Positions 1-12,387 of a DNA stretch of 64,000 bases are shown piece after piece. The stretch is taken from positions 19,364,405-19,428,404 of the forward strand of contig NC_052664.1 of assembly GCF_016802725.1 (NCBI RefSeq), given 5' to 3'. The notes below the pieces were generated by a model. That model saw only the letters and a program-made list of their open reading frames with translations. It did not search any database and was not told the origin of the DNA. This stretch comes from Solenopsis invicta (taxonomy: Eukaryota > Arthropoda > Insecta > Hymenoptera > Formicidae). Numbering within the stretch: position 1 is the stretch's first letter; each line of letters starts with the position of its first letter. The translations under genes were made by a program, and so were the position numbers.

Positions 1-759
1 AGAACGCTTATTTATATAATTCACATGAGAATGGCTTATTTCAAAATGGCTAATTTTATAATTCTATATATTACGTGTATTTTAATGTACGTTTGTGTAA
101 ATTTAAATATTCAATCGACATGAAACATAATTAGAAATCTATTCTGAGAGAAAGAGAAAGAGAGAAAATTCTGTGGTACTAATTACAGGTAGTCTAAAAG
201 CTTGAATTCACTATCCGACTCCACGGTTGGATTTAATCTCGGATTTAATCTAAATAAAATAAGCGTATCGCGTTGTTGTTATTCGCTCGCGCACGTTCAT
301 TCGATTATAGATTTGCTGAAATAACAATTTCCAGCATTAAGAATAGTGCTGGCGGACAGGTATACGCTGTCAATACGTGCAGGCGCGTTGTACGTATATC
401 GATTTTAGCGCAATCACAGGCAAATGAGTCAGCGCGAGCCGCGTCGCGAAACCCCTACGATCGAAAACCCATTAATTCCGCGTATACAGTAACGGCGTAC
501 GATGCTCATTAGTGTTTACGTCGTCGCATAGGCATGCATGACTGTTCCCACTTGCCAGCAGTGCGTCGCGCGTCATAATCTTGCGGCGGCGACACGCGCG
601 TCATAGCACGCCGAATCGCGATCGCACGGCGGCGATTTAAAGTCCGCCTCTGCCCGTAATCGACGCGGAATGCGATCTCCCACGAATATTCATAGAGGGA
701 AAGAGCGAAACACGTTTCTCCCGCGATCCGCGATCATTTGCAATTATAATACATATAAT
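1..759. other. Intergenic sequence
   Basis: AT-rich to 260, then a CpG-containing patch (260-720) with short unrecognised frames. No gene is supported. Confidence 0.5.
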
Positions 760-1240
760 CAAGGTTGGGTACTAATCGGTTGAAAAGTTAAAATAAAAGT
801 TAGATAATAAAGTTAAAAGGTTAATAACGTTTAACTTGATTTAATTTTTAACTTTATTCGGTTATTTTTTAAACACAAACTTTAATTTACTAACTTTAAT
901 CCTATCTATGTGAAAGAAAAAAAAAATTAAAAGAAGAAATACATGTCTACATAAAAAGCAATATTTTTTTGTTATTTAAAATAAACTTAAAAATAAAATA
1001 TTCAAAATTTGACGATCCATGATTATAATTGTTTTGAGTAATCTAACTACAAAGAATTACAAACTTCTATTTTAATATATATATAAATAATGTTTTTTAA
1101 AATTAACTTTAATCTTAACGTAACTCTTTTAATTGAGTTAGTTTTTTGTTCATGCAACTTTTAACATAATAAAATTGATTTTATGAGCTATAGCTGTAAC
1201 TTAATTTAGTTAGAAAAATATATTAACTTACGCAGGCCTG
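760..1240. mobile_element. hAT-type MITE, copy 1
   Basis: About 480 bp, homologous along its length to the element at 4060-4582. The left end is CAAGGTTGGGTA and the right end is GCAGGCCTG. Flanking 8-mers CATATAAT (752-759) and TATAGAAT (1241-1248) agree at 6 of 8 positions, consistent with an old 8-bp target duplication. It has no coding capacity. Confidence 0.7.
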
Positions 1241-1573
1241 TATAGAATATACATAATAGTATAATCGTAAGGGGAGAAAAGGCTAATATTTTTCGCAACA
1301 AGTATTTTACAATTTTTTTAGATATTTATATAGCGTCGTTATTAAATTTGACAATCAAATTAATTTAAGATATTATTTTTAGTTTACGATTACATTTTAA
1401 ATCCGACAATCATATCGGTACGCGATTTTGTAGAAAAATATATTTAATAATTAATTGTTATGAAAATTATTAAACATCAACATTCGCTTGAACTGAGAAA
1501 TGACACTTTCTCTTATTTTTTATAATATATAATATGTCATAGTTTACTAAATCTAGGAATAAGTTACTAAATG

Positions 1574-1739
1574 TAAGTTGATCGCGATATAAATTTGTTA
1601 ATTAATACGCGTTTAAAATAATTGTTAAGTGTTTCCGCTAGCTGAGAAGCCTAAGTACAGTTGAAACTAATGTAATATTAAAGGGGAATAAATTATTTAT
1701 GAAAACAAATCTACGTCCAGTTGTTACTTGTAAATTTTT
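1574..1739 (+). repeat. Dispersed repeat family R34, copy 1
   Basis: It starts AAGTTGATCGCGATATAAAT and contains GCGTTTAAAATAATTGTTAA and GTTGAAAC. It matches the three copies at 34217-34845. In this copy the CTGATGA-like motif is degraded (CTGAGAAG). Confidence 0.65.
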
Positions 1740-1741
1740 AA

Positions 1742-1905
1742 TTGCCCGTGAAATACACGTCGTATTTTCATTGAGGGTAAACCGATTCCACGTCCTATTT
1801 GAAGATCAATCTTTGAGCAATAACACGTTACAAAAATGCAAGAGCTATCTTTACATATATTTTTCTATATTTTACGCGTGACACATGCATTCTTTAACAC
1901 GTGAG
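1742..1905 (+). repeat. 165-bp direct repeat, copy A
   Basis: It shares long blocks with 2349-2515, for example AACCGATTCCACGTC, GAGCAATAACACGTT and CTTTACATATATTTTT. It adjoins the R34 copy on its left. Origin unknown. Confidence 0.75.
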
Positions 1906-2348
1906 CTGTTGCTTGTAGTTTCGTCGCTTTCCTCCTACATTTTTGCATTGCAAAAATAGCGAGCAATACAGCATATATATGTCTTCTGATAACATAATAG
2001 TCATTTATGTGTATTGGGCTGGGCTATTTTTATCAATGACTTAATAAATGCTCTACTCGTACACATATTCACACATATTCGTGCAAGTTTTTCGAATGAA
2101 TCTACGTGACTATTTGCTTGAGCGTACGAAACGCGAAATCTATGCCACCACAAAGAAAATGGTTTGATTTACTCTAATCTGTGCGTGTATGTAAAAAGTA
2201 GAGGAAATTACACAAAGAAGTTGACACTAATGTACTTTAAATGCATGTTGGCTGCATAAATGGACCTTAAACTCTCATGTCAAAATAAAAAAGAACTCCC
2301 GCCGGAAGGAAGTCGGGCAATTTCATCGCGTGATTATGAACGCGTTTA

Positions 2349-2515
2349 ATTGTCCGTGAAACGTACGCCGTATTTTCGTTGAGGGGAAACCGATTCCACG
2401 TCTCACCTAAAGTTCAATTTTCGAGCAATAACACGTTGCAAAAATGCAAGAACCATCTTTACATATATTTTTTTCTATATTTCACGCGTGACATATGCAT
2501 TCTTTCACACATGAG
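2349..2515 (+). repeat. 165-bp direct repeat, copy B
   Basis: Diverged direct copy of 1742-1905, about 600 bp downstream. The GC-rich segment at 2516 begins exactly where the match ends. Confidence 0.75.
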
Positions 2516-3080
2516 TCATCATTAACTCAATAATTCGCGACACCTGGGTTCTCGGTTCTCATCACACCAGGTACGAAAGTTTCGTCGGTCTGCCCTGTAT
2601 TGTAAAACGTAGCTAGCACAAATCGAGCAATCGCGCCGTTGCCCCGGGTCGGTGGTGGGGCAGCCGAGGGGGAGAAAAAGAGTGGAGGGGTTGAGCGAAG
2701 AAAGCAAAAGGCAGTTGCTGTTCGTAAGGAAAGTAGCATGCGGATCTGTGCGCCACAACGCGTGGCTGCATTTGGAGCAGAGTGCTGGTACATACCTTAA
2801 TGCCTCTAACTGCTTGGCCTCCGGCCGCCCCGCTATGTTAAACCATACACAAGTCTTTGGGTGCAGCTGCACTTGCGGTCATGCGACCTTTCCCTCTCCC
2901 TTCTACCGTTCCCAAGCGGCACCATCCGTCCGGTACCGCTGCCAACCTAATCACGAACGTACTTGACGTTTTACGACGGGGCCCATGGAATATTCAGGTG
3001 CGGCACTGAGATCGTCACCCTTGGCAGAGAAGGAAAGTCAAAACGTCCGTTCCTTGCACCACGCTGCACTCTGCGCTTGA
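2516..3080. other. Isolated GC-rich segment of unknown origin
   Basis: This 560-base segment stands out from AT-rich flanks and directly follows the second copy of the 1.74/2.35 kb direct repeat. Open frames of about 104-116 codons occur on both strands (2652-2966 +, 2872-2522 -). Neither has a domain I recognise. It may be a TE fragment or an exon of an unidentified gene. Confidence 0.3.
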
Positions 3081-4051
3081 AACGAAATAAACGTATAATT
3101 AGGACCACTTTGACTAATTCCGATTAACTTTAATCGACGATTACATCGGCAGAATTGCCAACATGGAAAATAAAACAGTTTATCATTGGAACAAGATTAT
3201 TCTCTTCTTTTCTCTTTGTAATCTATATTTGAACGATCAAAGTATCTCACATATTGTATAGTTTTAACGTAGACGGCATTATTAATTTTTTAAGAGTAAA
3301 AAATACAAAATGTTGGCAACAGCTAATGTAGTTAATCATTGATCAAAGTTGGAGTGGCTTTTAAACGTGAAAAGAAAACAGAAAATTAATAGCTTAAATG
3401 CAGGGAACCGTGAGTCTACATACATTTCACGAGAAATTCCACAAAAATTACTTTTAAGTTCTCTGAGGGTGAAATAAAAATTAAGGTATAGAGAAACAAG
3501 TCGTTTCAAAGTTCTGTACAACAAAAAGTAGCGGATAAAAGCTTCAAAAGATTCTTTTCATTTTCCTTTGAACATAAATTTACTCGTCTGACTGAAGTGA
3601 AAATTTTTCGAGGAAATGAAAAGAAAGATGTGAAACAAAATTCAAAGAATGTCTCTGAAATTTTTCTCAGAATTAAATTCATTTGTATTGAAAAATCTGC
3701 GTTGAATAAAGACTCTGAAATGTATAACACAAGAAAATATTTTTAAAATTTCACGACTTCAATGTAGTATTAATATTTTGCATCGTGTGTTCATCTCCGA
3801 CTAAGAGACGAATTTAGATCTTTGAATTCAACTTTTACAATGTTTATCGAATTCAATCGAATTGCATTACGTCAAATTAGTGCACTATAAGCTGCTATAT
3901 ATAAAGTTTGCAAAGTTAAATGTAAAAGAATAAATAGATAAATATTTTAAATGATTAAATACCCAATAATGATATCGGTCACATTATTTAATAGAATACA
4001 TGTATTATTTCATTGTCAAAGTGTTTTATATTATGCCACTGATTTACATAT
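3081..4051. other. AT-rich intergenic sequence
   Basis: Short unrecognised minus-strand frames only (3336-3524, 3506-3730). No gene is supported. Confidence 0.5.
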
Positions 4052-4059
4052 TTTATATG

Positions 4060-4582
4060 CAGGATTGGGTGATAAATACTTAAAAAATTAAATAATAAAT
4101 TTAAAAAGTTAATAACTTTTAACTTAACTTAGTTAATTTTTAACGATTTAATTTTTAATTTTAATTAATTATTTTTCAAACACATAATTTTAATTTATTA
4201 ACTTTTTCTTAAATTAAACATTTATCCACGTGAAAGAAAATTATAAAAGAAAAAAATACATTCAAATATAAAAAAACAATATTTTTTTATTGTTTTATAC
4301 AAACTTAACTTACAAATAAAATACTAAATTTGTTTGATTCCATATTATAATTGTTTCGAAATCTAACTTAATAAAATTATAAATTTTTAATTTAATGTGA
4401 ATATTGTTTTTTAAAATTAACTTTAATTTAACTCTATTTAATTTACTCTTAACACGTAACATTTAATTGAGTAAATCTTTGTGTGTTCATGTAACTTTTA
4501 ACATGACTAAATTTTATAAACCATTAACCTTAACTTAATTAAAAAATTTAGTTAAAAAAATATATTCCCGTATCCAACCCTG
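4060..4582. mobile_element. hAT-type MITE, copy 2, intact ends
   Basis: The element begins CAGGATTGGGT and ends ATCCAACCCTG, which form terminal inverted repeats. It is flanked by a perfect 8-bp direct duplication TTTATATG (4052-4059 and 4583-4590), the hallmark of hAT-superfamily insertion. The interior is AT-rich and non-coding, homologous to 760-1240. Confidence 0.82.
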
Positions 4583-4693
4583 TTTATATGTAACTTCAAG
4601 CATTAATCCATTTATTAAGCAGTGTAGTGTGAATGACCGAATTCATTATAATATAAGATAAGCTAATTTTGAGACGATCACATTCGGAATTAC

Positions 4694-4738
4694 GAGAGAG
4701 AAAGAGAGAGAGGGAGAGAAAGAGAGAGAGACAGACAG
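4694..4738. repeat. GA-rich microsatellite
   Basis: Imperfect (GA)n run ending in ACAGACAG. Confidence 0.8.
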
Positions 4739-5974
4739 AAAGCAATGTTCATCATTATCAACATTACTGTTGCAAATCGATGTTTGATTTACGATCGCAT
4801 TTCGCGATATAAAATTTCCACTTTGCGTCTTTTCGTCACAAAATCGATCGTCAATTAAGCCGAACCCTTTCAAGACGCGTGACTGCGCGATGGCTCGACG
4901 GTTTTCTTATCATCGATGCTGTCATCCCATTCGGTTGATAGCGACCGGCTTACATTTCAGCACCGTCAACACCAAGCCTCGACGCCGAACAATGGCGGAG
5001 TAGAGTGACAATGAGATGAAACGCTGTCAATACGCCAATGAGTATCGCCAGCGCTATGATATAATGGCCGTTGCCGTGGAATTATGTACGCCTCCCGAGA
5101 AGATGATAAAATCACTCGTTATTACATAAAAGAAACTCTCAATAAAATCGTTACGTCTTCCTCTTTTTCTCTTCCTTTTTCTCTTTAGGCGATCATATAA
5201 ATTTACGACGATTGGGGGAGGCCCGGGTCTTGAATGCGTCGTGTACGCACCAGTGATACAATTAATTAAAGTATGGAATTTTCAACGCGCTGTCGTGTTG
5301 GTTCTCGACCGAGTGTCGATCTCAACTCAAACGAAAATTATTGTTCGACGAGTTTACGGAGTGACGCGGATGTAAGCACGCGCGAATCGGGTCGAGCGTT
5401 TCACGTCAAACGAAACGAGGAATATATTTCGTTATCAGCGGATAACACTTTTAAGACGAAAGCAGATGAGTCACTTGGACTTTATTCGGATGAACTAAAT
5501 TCCGAAATGAGTTTATTCTAAAAGCTTTCTTGGCGCCTACGTATCAGTACGTATTTCGTTTGAGAAAGTCAAAGTTTAATACGTAAGCTTGAAGGTCCAT
5601 AGGAAAACATAGCAATACAAAACTTGTATTTATTTCGAAATAAGTAATTCAATAATAAGAATCGATAAGAGAGAATTATCTATCTTTATCGAAAGTTTCT
5701 CGGCTTTATCGTCTTGTGTTTATCTTGACGTTGTGAGTTATTGTTTTGTAATATGCGCGCAATTCAGATCCGAAGACGTTTCTCATCAAAACGCACGCGT
5801 CGGCGAAAACGTCATTCGACGGGGCGTTTCTCGCGATTTCAAGAAATGGAAGAATCAAGAGACACGCCGTCACACAAAAGAAAAAGAATAAAGAAAACGT
5901 GTCAATCAAAACTAATATTGCAATTTAAAGATATTTCAACTCTACGATATCGACTAAAAGTCGAAATTTGAAAA
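4739..5974. other. Intergenic sequence with small unassigned frames
   Basis: CpG content is moderate. An 82-codon + strand frame (5273-5521) has a balanced, non-repetitive composition but no recognisable domain and no visible promoter or splice context. A 76-codon basic frame (5741-5971) is unconvincing. Confidence 0.35.
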
Positions 5975-6290
5975 CTGCAGACTTCTTAAGGTTTATTCTT
6001 TCTTTCTCCTGATCAACGATAAAAAATTTTAATTGTGAATGTCTGAATTTTCACTCTAAAAAGAAGAAAACAGCTTCAAGAAAATAATAATGAAAAGTTT
6101 ATAGTGAATCCAGCGAAAATTACCGTCTTGTCTGCAGTTTGAGGTAAATAACTTTTAAATAAGTGAGTGGATCAAAGTGAACTTTTGCATAAATACTTAT
6201 TGGAGTTTTAGTAACACGTGTAAAAAATTTATTTTAATTCGAAACGCTACACGATTTTACATAAGAACCAAAAGTAAACAAAACATTAAA
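5975..6290 (+). repeat. Dispersed repeat family R6, copy 1
   Basis: It begins CTGCAGACTTCTTAAGGTTT and continues through GTTTGAGGTAAATAACTTTT. The same sequence recurs inverted at 8330-8935 and in part at 56585-56795. Confidence 0.65.
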
Positions 6291-6689
6291 TAACTTAAAT
6301 AAACCAATAAGAGAATTATGTTCAAACTTTACTCAAACGTAATAATAGAACAATCTACGAAATGTTTATGTTTTAGTTATATTTTGATACGTAATTAATA
6401 TTTAATTAATATTTAACTATAAAATATTGAAATATACATGTAAATCATAAAATATACGTAAATTTGGTAAAATATTAATCATATTATAAATACCAATAAA
6501 AAATTAATGTTAACAACGGTAAAATAAAATATATGAGTAAATAGTAACATATATTGTAATATTAATTTGACTATGATATTTGAACATACTTTATATGTAT
6601 ATTTCACGATTTATATGTGTATTTTAATTAATTTGATCGTTAAATATAAAATCGATAGTAATACATTGCAATATTAGTTTCGATCATGT

Positions 6690-7659
6690 TTTTTTCCCCA
6701 CTGTGCATCGGTCGTGTCGTCGGGGGACCGCAGGGCCGCGGGCGCGCTAAGCACGTCCCTGGCCGTGGCGCAGCCGTGATTCAGGCCGGCCAGAGTTCAC
6801 GTCCGCCGCGTTGGCAGCAGTGTGCCGCCGTAGTAGCACTAGTAGTCAGTGCTAATGCGTCGTGCGACGGGTAACAACGTTGGGGTCTGCCGCGAACAGC
6901 GCGAGCCGTCGTTTCGCAGCGTCGTTTCGGTACGTTCCGGCGATAACGCTCCTCTTCCTTCGCGGCGTGGGATAACCAAACCCGCGCACGGTACTCGATC
7001 GCCGTCCGAGTGCGCCGTCGACGTCGGGCGCATCGCACCGCTGCGCCGTCGCCGCCGTTCCCCGCGATCGCTCGTCGCGGTCGTCCCCAGCGATGCATCG
7101 CGCGCATCGCGCCCGCGACGGAGCCGTGATCGACCGCGTTGGGCGTAGCCGGCGGCAACGAGAAACGGCACGGGAGCCCTGCGTGCGTGCGTGCTTACGT
7201 GCGTGCGTGTGCGAACGCGTGTCTGGCTCCGTCTGCTGCCTGCCTGCCTGGCTGCCTGCATGCGTGCATGAACTGTCCCGGAGCTGCTGCGACTGTCGTG
7301 TCGCTGCCATTACGAGGCGCGCGAGCGAGGGAGCGACGAGCGTCGTGTGTGTATGTGTGTGTGTCTCGCGGTGTCTAGTGCCTCGCGTACCAGGTGCACG
7401 CGTACTCTCGTGTCTCGTATACGAGAGGGAGATACATAGACGACGTGCCGACACCACCTTCTGCTTCTCTCTCTCTCTCTCTCTCTCTTTCCTCTTCCGT
7501 CCGTCTCTTTCGTATTCCGTCCCGGCTGCGGCGAACACGTCCCCACGCGTCGTCGCCGTGAAACTCGGCCCGCCTAGACGGTCAACATCGAACGGCGGCA
7601 GGCCGAGGCATGTCGGTAGTAGCATCGTCGTAGCTCGGGACCTCAAATTCGAGCGCGAG
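6690..7659 (+). promoter_or_regulatory. PI4KB: CpG island with putative first non-coding exon of PI4KB
   Basis: Composition switches abruptly from AT-rich to CpG-dense at about 6690. The island carries GTGC/CTGC microsatellites (7185-7265) and a (CT)n tract (7466-7488). It ends at a good + strand splice donor, GCGAG|GTGAGT, with the exon ending at 7659. The next good + strand acceptor leading into real coding sequence is the PI4KB start exon at 16969, so this is probably the 5' UTR exon with a 9.3 kb first intron. The TSS is not visible. Long arginine-rich reading frames here run on both strands and are composition artefacts. Confidence 0.5.
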
Positions 7660-8329
7660 GTGAGTGCCAACGTAGTCGACGTCGACGTTAACGTTGTACG
7701 TTTGTACGTTGCGTCGCGTCGCGTCGCGTCGCGTCGCCTCGCGCTACGCCACGCTACGCCACGCCACGCCGCGCCGCGCCGCGGTGTGACGAGGACAATT
7801 GATTCCGTCACGAAGGACGGCGCGACGGCGACCGGCGACGGGGGTGTGGATTTTCCGATGCTCTGTCAACACGCATAGGATTGACAGGAAGCTCGCTCTC
7901 GCGAGCATGGCACACCCATCTCGCGTTGTGCGAGTGAGCGAGCGAGCGAGCGAGCCAGCGGCGCGGAGCGGAATAGAGCGGAGCGGAGTGGCAGTGGTGC
8001 CAGGAGACGCTCGCGCGGCGCGGCGAGACGGAGAGGCGGGTACAGCGCATAGATCGAAATCGCGAAAGATCGCCGTCGCGGATTCTGCGTAGCGGGGAAA
8101 AAGAGCATGCATGCATCGATTAGAACTCGTTAACAAAGATCACTCGGAAATTGCAGGCCGTGTGACCTTCTCAGATTTTGATGTGACACGTAAATTGTCT
8201 CTCTGTTTGCGTACGTGTGTTGTTAATTTACTTGCCGGCTTCAAGGATGTATCGCACATCTCAAAGCACTATCAAAAATATAAAAATTTTCTTAGATCGT
8301 TCTATCATTATGTTTGAGCACTTGATTAC

Positions 8330-8935
8330 ATTTTCGCTGTATAAGCGAAGTTTTTTTGTTCCTTTATTCTTTGCATTTGGTTTAAAAGTTGTGTATTTGT
8401 TTGTTTACTTTTGATTCTTACGAATTGAATCAAACTTTTTACATATATTTATATGAGTCTGATAAATAACCGTGTAAAAGTTTATTTGGACCCACCTGTT
8501 CGTTTAAAAGTTATTTACCTCAAATATAATTTTCGCTACACAAGTTTTTCGTTGCTTTGTTTTTTGTAGTTAATTTCAAAATTGATTTAAACGTTTAAGT
8601 ATGATTTAATAGTGTTGTTTACTCTTGATTCTTATATAAAATTGCATTTATACTTGTGTATATTTGATGAAGAAGCATTACGAATGAAATCAAATTTTTT
8701 TCATATATTAATAAGAATCTAATATTCGTATAAAAGTTTATTTGGATCTACTTGCTTGTTTAAAAGTTATTTATCTAAAATAGGATCATTTTCGCTGCAT
8801 TATCTAAATTTTTTGTTGCTTTAGTCTTCAGTTGGTTTCAACGCTAAAATTCGAATATGCATAGCTAAAATTTTTTATCGTTGATTAAAAAAAGAAAGAA
8901 TAAATCTTAATAAGGAGTCTGCAGTTTTTTTAAAT
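8330..8935 (-). repeat. Dispersed repeat family R6, inverted copy with internal duplication
   Basis: Read on the minus strand it starts at CTGCAG (8919-8924) and runs through GATAAATAACTTTTAAAC. A unit containing AAAAGTTTATTTGGA and GTTTAAAAGTTATTTA occurs twice (about 8330-8570 and 8590-8840), showing an internal direct duplication. Confidence 0.6.
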
Positions 8936-9780
8936 TTTGATATCATTTAGCTGGTTTTGTACAGTCGAAACATCCTTGAAACGTTAAAGAGAGACCCTGA
9001 GATATAATTGCTAGAGATATATCATATTCCCGCAAAAAAGTGACACAAATTAAAATATAAAATTGTAAAAATAAATAAAATTATAAAAAATATATAATTA
9101 TTCAGGAGAGAGGAAAGAAAATTGCGTATTTAAAATTTTATTACTTACAGCAGTATTAAACGTAACTTAGAGCTAATCATAAATTGTTTTCAGGTTCTCT
9201 AGAAGTAATGTAGATATTAATTTTGTTATAATGTTATGTTGGACTTCTAAAAATTATCTCTCTTTATTTATGTTATTTTACCCGTTTTCAATCTATTTAT
9301 TTTTGTGCAGAAAATATTTGTTTTTAACTTTTATCGCTTTTCCTAATTGAAGACGGATATATTTAAAGTACAACAATCAGAAAAGGATGCTTGAAACTAT
9401 TTGTGAGATATAATGTTACGTTTCACTGAAATAAATTTTTATTTCTACAAAATAAATTAATTAAAATAAAAAAAAACGATGCATTTCAGAAATACAGAAA
9501 TGTATGATGTATCATCACAGTCAAATTTACTCGTAACAGTTATAACCAAGAAATATAGAAGCTATATAACCATAGAAAGATAAAGAAAGAAGAAAACACA
9601 CATCATAAATAGTATTTGTTTCTGAATATTTTGATTTTTTCTCAGCGCACAATAATTATCCGCACATAATATCAAATATCAAAAAAGTTTGATTCGTGTC
9701 ACTTTTCTTGCGAGAGTGCGACATATTTATTTTTTATTACTGTCACGTACTTATTCCCATGATGATTCAGAGATATCTTT

Positions 9781-9846
9781 TCTCTAAATTTTTTGGAGTG
9801 GAATTTTATCTAAAAGAGTGGAATTCCACTCCAAAGATTTTAGAGA
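9781..9846. repeat. Short hairpin element
   Basis: Inverted arms TCTCTAAATTTTTTGGAGTG and CACTCCAAAGATTTTAGAGA around a short core. It resembles a tiny MITE. Confidence 0.6.
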
Positions 9847-9906
9847 GTTGATTACGCCTATATATAAAATAATTTAAATTTATAAATATAAGATTATATA
9901 AATTGT

Positions 9907-9966
9907 ATTTTTATTGGAGTAACTTGAATTAGATTGATTTTTATTGGAGTAACTTGAATTAGATTG
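9907..9966. repeat. Tandem duplication of a 30-base unit
   Basis: Two adjacent identical copies of a 30-mer containing TTATTGGAGTAACTTGAATT (9907-9936, 9937-9966). Confidence 0.9.
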
Positions 9967-11482
9967 TGTTACCGTAAATAATAATCTGTGTTTACTACGA
10001 TAATTTTACGACAATAGCGATGAAGATTGAACTTATCGAAATTACATCCATCAAATATTAATCGACGATTATACTTACTAATGTCGATTTAGTACTGTTC
10101 TGTTAGATAATTACATTTAGACGGTTGGCCTTACTCAATGCACAGCAATCGATTCTAGAATGACCTTTACGATAGTGTGTTTCGGATATGATAAGTAGTC
10201 AGTGTCACGCGCGCGATGAATGGTAGTGGTAGCGCGATAATTGAAATCGTCAAACGGCACAGATAATTTGTATGGTTGCTCGACGCATCGAACATCGAAA
10301 TTCGCTACTCATCGTATCGCAAACAGGAAACCGATGAATTAAAAAAAAATGCGAGATACACATTAAGAGATTACATCTGTCGTGGACAATTTAGGAAAGT
10401 TTCCCCGCTACTAGGTCTCGCGACGTTGACGTTCAAGTTTTACGGAGGTCGTCAGAAATGTCACGAGGCCAGACAGACCTGTAAAGATGCGCATCGCACT
10501 TTAGAAGAAATTTTAACATTGAACTTTAGAAGTTAGACTTAAAGAAATAATGTGGTAGTCGTCGATATAAGGCATCGTGGAGATCGGTTTACCGTGCGTT
10601 TTATTTCGCGAAGTAAACATGCGTGTATTCAACAAATATAACTCGAGTCACTTGTATGCCAAAAATTCGGGCGAGAATGTTGTCTTTGTCAATTTGAAAT
10701 TGTGGTTTGAAGATTGTACAAGATGTTCCAAAATTCGCGAATCAAAATATTGTACACAGTTTACACAAAATATTATATCACAGTTAATAGTGCCGATAAA
10801 TATTTTATTATACTGAGACTGGTGCAATCCCAGGATCGAAACGTCTATATGTAATGTTTCTGTGAAGAATACGTTAATGTACACGCTTGTGTTTTGCTCT
10901 TTATTGGCATTATTTACTATATATTTGATTTATTTTAATTGAGCCTATTGGATTACAATACTCGAAATATTATATTAAGAAAATTTTCCAAGAATTAAAT
11001 GAAAAAGTTGTAAATTTCTATTTTAAACTACAGTTGTTTTTTTTTAGATATAAGGATTCAGACACAATAGAAGGAATAATGAACAAAGAACTAAGAGTAA
11101 GAAATGGTTCAATATGCTGCATAAAGAAAGCGTACAAGACGTTAGGGAAATAACAAGACATTCTTTATTCAATATATTGAACAGTTCCTTATTCCATGTT
11201 TCCTGTTTCTGATTCCTTCTATTATGCCTGCACCCTGAGGGTTTAAAACTGACCAATTACAGACTGTGTTTTAACGAACGGTCATCCATCCATGAATCGT
11301 GAACGGTTACCTGATCGCAGGTAATCGTCTAAACGTAATCTGTGACCAGCTTTTAGACCTTTTATTTCAAAAATCACTTTTTGAAATAAAACTGTACAAA
11401 TAACTTTTTTATTTATTATTATTTTTTTTTTTTTTACTTTTTTCGCTACAGTATTTTTGTTTCGCGAATTTTGGGACATTCT

Positions 11483-11725
11483 GTACAATGAGAAAAGTTA
11501 TTAACTTGACTAAATTTTTCAACTCGATTAAATTTTTTCAGTTTATCTAGTCGTGTATTTGACTTAAGTACATAAAATACTTGAACTCCAGTTTAAGTAG
11601 TTATATATTTAACCTAACTAAATATATATTTAATCTAAATGTTTGAACTGAAGAAATTTCAATCAAGTTGAAAAATTTTGTCAAGTTAACAACTTTTTTT
11701 TTCTCAAACTTCTCTCAGTGTGTAC
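11483..11725. mobile_element. MITE with GAGAA-type ends (family G), copy 1
   Basis: Ends GTACAATGAGAAAAG and CTCTCAGTGTGTAC are inverted repeats. The subterminal TTAACTTGACTAAATTTTTC is mirrored near the right end. Homologous to 57706-57878. Confidence 0.65.
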
Positions 11726-12387
11726 AAGCGAGAAAGATTCAAAGTTTTATTATCATTACTTTTTTAATAGATGCTTTCAAGCCCTCTTCCTGGTTAGCTT
11801 AGCTATGCGAGGGCTTTCATTCGTTCGAAACTATTCGGCTTCGTTTTGCGTTCGCAGTCTGCTTTACGTAAACAACGTATAGTACAATAGAACGTTGTTT
11901 CGCCGCGCGACGTTTCGCGAGCTTCTTTCGCGAATGCGTTGCGTCCTTCACGAAAAGCTTCGCGAAAAGCCTTTTACTCGCAAAGGGAAATCTTCGAATC
12001 GCTGTCTCGCGGAGTTTCGATGCGCGTTCGACTTTCTAGCGCGGGTTTCACGCCTACGCGCGCGAAAACGCGCGCTCCAAAAATCGTCAAAGCCACTCGG
12101 TCACCGACGCCACTTATTAGATCATCGAAGTGATTAGATCATCGTAATTCGCATTCACGTCCGCCTCTGCGTTCGCCGTGCGAGAATGGAGATAAAAAAA
12201 GCGTAGCTGCCTTTTATTCAAGTACTATCGGCATAAGTGTTGATGTATTACACGATGATCATAACAAGATCAAACTGCATTGACAGCTGTCGCACCGGTA
12301 ATCAGAAAATTGATCTTTCGACTGCGGGACATAAAATTTCTCGTTTGACATTGCCAAGAGACAAATAGAAGCGCGCTGCAATTACAA

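Noticed and set aside
6852..7878. Arg/Ser-rich frames of 261 (+) and 319 (-) codons
   Set aside because: They overlap on opposite strands within CpG- and microsatellite-rich sequence and lack any domain. They are products of base composition in a probable 5' UTR.
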